Assembly: GCF_026151205.1 (NCBI RefSeq)
Contig: NC_087077.1
Location: 6,348,483 to 6,412,482 of the forward strand
Length of the DNA stretch: 64,000 nt
Reading direction: 5' to 3'
Source: Bolinopsis microptera
Lineage: Eukaryota; Ctenophora; Tentaculata; Lobata; Bolinopsidae
The first letter of the stretch is position 1. Each line of letters opens with the position of its first letter. The notes under the pieces are model-generated. The model was given only the letters and a program-made list of their open reading frames with translations. It searched no databases and was not told the origin of the DNA. A program made the position numbers and the translations under genes. Below, in pieces: positions 61,095 to 64,000 of the stretch.

Positions 61095-63014
61095 ATGGCA
61101 GCCAAACAACCACCAATTGGCATTGACCTTGGAACAACTTACAGTTGTGTTGGAGTGTATCAAAATGGGAAGGTAGAGATCATAGCAAATGACATGGGAT
61201 ATCGAACTACTCCAAGTTATGTTTCTTTCTCTTCTGAAGACCGCCTTGTTGGAGAAACAGCAAAGCAGCAAAGTGCTGTCGACCCACAGAACACTGTGTT
61301 TGATGCCAAGAGATTAATTGGGAGGAAATTTGATGATGCAGCAATTCAGGAGGACATGGCACATTGGCCTTTCAAAGTTACCTCAGATGGCGACAAACCA
61401 CGTATTGAGGTAACATATAAAGGGCAAAAAAGGTCATTCCATCCAGAAGAAATTTCAGCCATGGTTTTAGTAAGGATGAAAGAAACAGCTGAATCTTATT
61501 TAGGTGGGTCCTGTGAGGATGCTGTAGTCACTGTTCCTGCCTACTTTAATGACTCACAACGTCAAGCCACAAAAGATGCTGGAGTGATAGCTGGGCTAAA
61601 TGTTATGAGAATTATCAATGAGCCCACAGCAGCAGCGATTGCTTATGGACTGGATAAGAAGACAGGTGGGAAAAGTAAAGAGAGAAATGTTCTCATATTT
61701 GATCTAGGTGGTGGCACATTTGACGTTTCTATCTTGACTATTGATGATGGTATATTTGAGGTCAAGTCAACATCTGGCAACACTCACTTGGGGGGTGAAG
61801 ATTTTGATAACAGAATGGTTGACTTTCTTATTCAGGAATTCCAACGGAATGCAGGTGAAGATATTGGAAATAACAAGCGAGCTATGAGACGTTTGCGGAC
61901 TGCTGCGGAAAAGGCAAAAAGAGTTCTTTCATCAAGCACACAAGCATCCATAGAGCTTGATTCACTTCAAAATGGCATGGACTTTTATACAACAATTTCA
62001 CGAGCAAAATTTGAGGACCTCTGTATAGACTTGTTCAAAGGTACGCTTGACCCAGTACAGAAGGCTCTTGATGATGCAGGATACAAAAGTGAAAATATCC
62101 ATGATATTGTTTTAGTTGGTGGCTCAACTAGAATCCCCAAAGTACAACAACTTCTGGCACAAATGTTTGAAAACAGAGAGCTGAATAAAAGTATTAATCC
62201 CGACGAAGCAGTTGCATATGGAGCAGCAGTTCAAGGTGCAATATTATCTGGGAACAAAAGTCAAGAAATCCAAGAGATGCTTCTCATTGATGTAACACCC
62301 CTATCTCTTGGAATAGAAACTGCTGGTGGGGTTATGACAACACTCATCAAAAGGAACTCTGCTATTCCAATCAATGAAACAAAGATATTTACAACTTATC
62401 AGGATAGACAACCTAGTGTCTGTATTCAAGTGTACGAAGGAGAGCGTGCGATGACAAAAGATAACCATCTTTTGGGACAGTTTCACCTACATGGCATTCT
62501 ACCAGCACCACGGGGAATCCCTCAGGTAGAGGTTACTTTTGATGTTAATGCTAATGGGATTATGGAAGTTTCTGCCTATGACAAAAGCACTGATCGTGGA
62601 CACACAATCCAAATAAAGAATGACAAAGGAAGGTTGACAAAAGCACAAATAGATAAAATGTGCCAGGATGCCATTTTATTTGCAGATGATGACAGATCAG
62701 CAAAAGCCCGAATTGAGGCAAAGTCACAACTAGAAAACTATGTGCATGGAATTCAAATGAACTTAGATAACTCTAATCCTCACTTAATGATACCACCACA
62801 AGATCTTGATATTCTAAAACAAACTTGTGAAGAGACTCAGCGTTGGATAAATGTAAATTCTGATGCAAGTGAGCAACAGTTTACAAACAAACTTAAAGAC
62901 ATGGAAAGAAAATGTGCACCAATTATTACTAGAGTTTATCAGAACATGACTTCAAGAGGTGGTTCAGAGACATTGAAAGTTCCAGAAACCAAAAAAATGG
63001 ATGAGGTTGATTAA
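61095..63014 (+). CDS. Cytosolic HSP70 chaperone
   Basis: ATP-dependent chaperone of the cytosolic/nuclear HSP70 (HSPA) group. Intronless, 639 residues. The ATPase domain has [14 protein letters not shown] near residue 8, [35 protein letters not shown] and [17 protein letters not shown]; the linker [16 protein letters not shown] follows; the substrate-binding domain has the arch [15 protein letters not shown] and the lid. The C-terminus ends MDEVD rather than the usual EEVD, and there is no GGMP-repeat linker; the EVD part still fits TPR co-chaperone binding. Start taken at ATG 61095. CTTAG ends seven bases before the ATG (TTTCTTAG/GTTATTGATG), so a 5'-leader intron or trans-splice acceptor is possible. 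Intronless structure suits inducible expression. Confidence 0.96.
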   Translation: MAAKQPPIGIDLGTTYSCVGVYQNGKVEIIANDMGYRTTPSYVSFSSEDRLVGETAKQQSAVDPQNTVFDAKRLIGRKFDDAAIQEDMAHWPFKVTSDGDKPRIEVTYKGQKRSFHPEEISAMVLVRMKETAESYLGGSCEDAVVTVPAYFNDSQRQATKDAGVIAGLNVMRIINEPTAAAIAYGLDKKTGGKSKERNVLIFDLGGGTFDVSILTIDDGIFEVKSTSGNTHLGGEDFDNRMVDFLIQEFQRNAGEDIGNNKRAMRRLRTAAEKAKRVLSSSTQASIELDSLQNGMDFYTTISRAKFEDLCIDLFKGTLDPVQKALDDAGYKSENIHDIVLVGGSTRIPKVQQLLAQMFENRELNKSINPDEAVAYGAAVQGAILSGNKSQEIQEMLLIDVTPLSLGIETAGGVMTTLIKRNSAIPINETKIFTTYQDRQPSVCIQVYEGERAMTKDNHLLGQFHLHGILPAPRGIPQVEVTFDVNANGIMEVSAYDKSTDRGHTIQIKNDKGRLTKAQIDKMCQDAILFADDDRSAKARIEAKSQLENYVHGIQMNLDNSNPHLMIPPQDLDILKQTCEETQRWINVNSDASEQQFTNKLKDMERKCAPIITRVYQNMTSRGGSETLKVPETKKMDEVD

Positions 63015-64000
63015 TGTAATATGGCAAACAGAACATAGTCATAAAATTCTATCAACTGATCGAACGTGAATTTCAAAAGAAATGTGGAGCAGAAGACATG
63101 GCAATGAACCTGAGAGAGCTTTTTATTCTCACTAAAAAAGAGAAAGCTCATGGTTAAATTCATGAAATAGTAGAACATTCTTTGCAGATTGATACACTAC
63201 CTTCAACATACGTTGTGGATCCGTTTCAGTTTATAAAAATACAGTTAAAAAAAAAGAATACAGTTCAGGAATTCTTAACATAAAATTTATTACCATGTCA
63301 AAGTGAGTTCATTAAATAATAATAGTTTATTTTTCTGGGCTTTGGCAAAAATGATTTATTTGCTATTGCACAATTAAGAATAAAAATAAAATGATTGGGA
63401 ACTGGGTTTTACTACCCCAGTTAATGTTTACTAAAAATAGATATTGAACAGCAATTTAATTAATCGATCAAAATGTTTTTAACCTTGTGTGTGTAGACAT
63501 ATTCATTTAATTTGCAGTATGACTGGTATGCAAAAATTATTTTCATATCAATTGCTTTCCTTTGTATAATTGATAATAAAGATTTCCAATACTAATGCAT
63601 ACAATTTTAAACAAAAATCTAATCCCAACCCTCCAGAATTATAATGATAATAATAAATCTATACAGCTACAGCTATTGATTGACGATGTCAATTCATCGC
63701 ATGTCGGCGCGGCACAGCAGCGCATCTCGCTGATCTAGCGTTGTATCACGTTGTGACTCCCACGGTCGTCCTGACGATACATGGGGAGCCGCGCACTCTA
63801 GCGCCGATATCGCTGTGAGAAGCCTCATCGAGTGCGCGGCGCGGCACAGTAACGCATCGCGCTACAACTACAGCTACACCATACATTGAAATAATTATGA
63901 CCCCTTATTGTGGGTAAAATATGTGTCCTGTCGACAATCAATGAAAATGCTTTTCGTTGAAGTGTCCTGGTTTAAATTAAAGCATATTCAAGTTAAATAG
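63015..64000. other. 3' flank of HSP70
   Basis: AT-rich 3' flank with polyadenylation-like AATAAA hexamers near 63380-63390 and 63577. At 63740-63850 is a GC-rich dispersed repeat (GACGATACATGGGGAGCCGC and GCGCACTC) related to a copy at about 31190-31290. No gene seen. Confidence 0.5.

Overview
The window reads as eukaryotic nuclear DNA from an animal, probably an early-branching or other marine invertebrate. The gene set is animal-like (MSTO1, PPIE, TBC1D20, KCTD3/SHKBP1, UFL1, cytosolic HSP70). Genes have many short exons with GT-AG introns in an AT-rich background. Introns and intergenic DNA are packed with minisatellites and G/C homopolymers. I cannot fix the phylum from sequence alone; a ctenophore-like or similar lineage is only a guess. 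All gene models were assembled by hand from exon homology, splice consensus and reading-phase continuity.

Layout. Plus strand, 1-31.9 kb: the 3' part of misato (MSTO1, 1-2490); a DUF218/YdcF-family gene with frame disruptions (3714-7038); a tail-anchored protoglobin-like protein (8883-11380); cyclophilin E (PPIE, 12373-17717); a repeat-rich gap to 23.4 kb; and an unrecognised 14-exon gene of about 651 residues (23444-31893). From 31.9 to 38.3 kb is mostly repetitive DNA plus one orphan minus-strand exon. Minus strand: TBC1D20 (38343-42056), a BTB/WD40 protein of the KCTD3/SHKBP1 type spanning 13.8 kb (43294-57071), and intronless UFL1 (57617-59824). Plus strand again: intronless HSP70 (61095-63014). 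The genes are unrelated housekeeping loci and do not form an operon or pathway.

Mobile DNA includes a MITE with poly-G/poly-C ends and a 6-bp target duplication inside a DUF218 intron, a Helitron-like element in a PPIE intron, a hAT-like MITE at 21.8 kb, a 1.2-kb inverted-repeat element at 34-35.2 kb, two tRNA-derived SINEs sharing a tail but with different tRNA heads, and a 4.1-kb element inside a KCTD3-type intron whose long inverted repeats carry a CXC-type coding segment.

The most striking pattern is that many minisatellites begin exactly at exon boundaries. The repeated unit contains the authentic 5' or 3' splice site, often with a few nucleotides of exon, and in one case the stop codon. 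At least ten boundaries in seven genes show it, and two introns also hold truncated copies of a downstream exon start. This looks like a recurrent process that tandemly copies exon-intron junctions and may create alternative splice sites.
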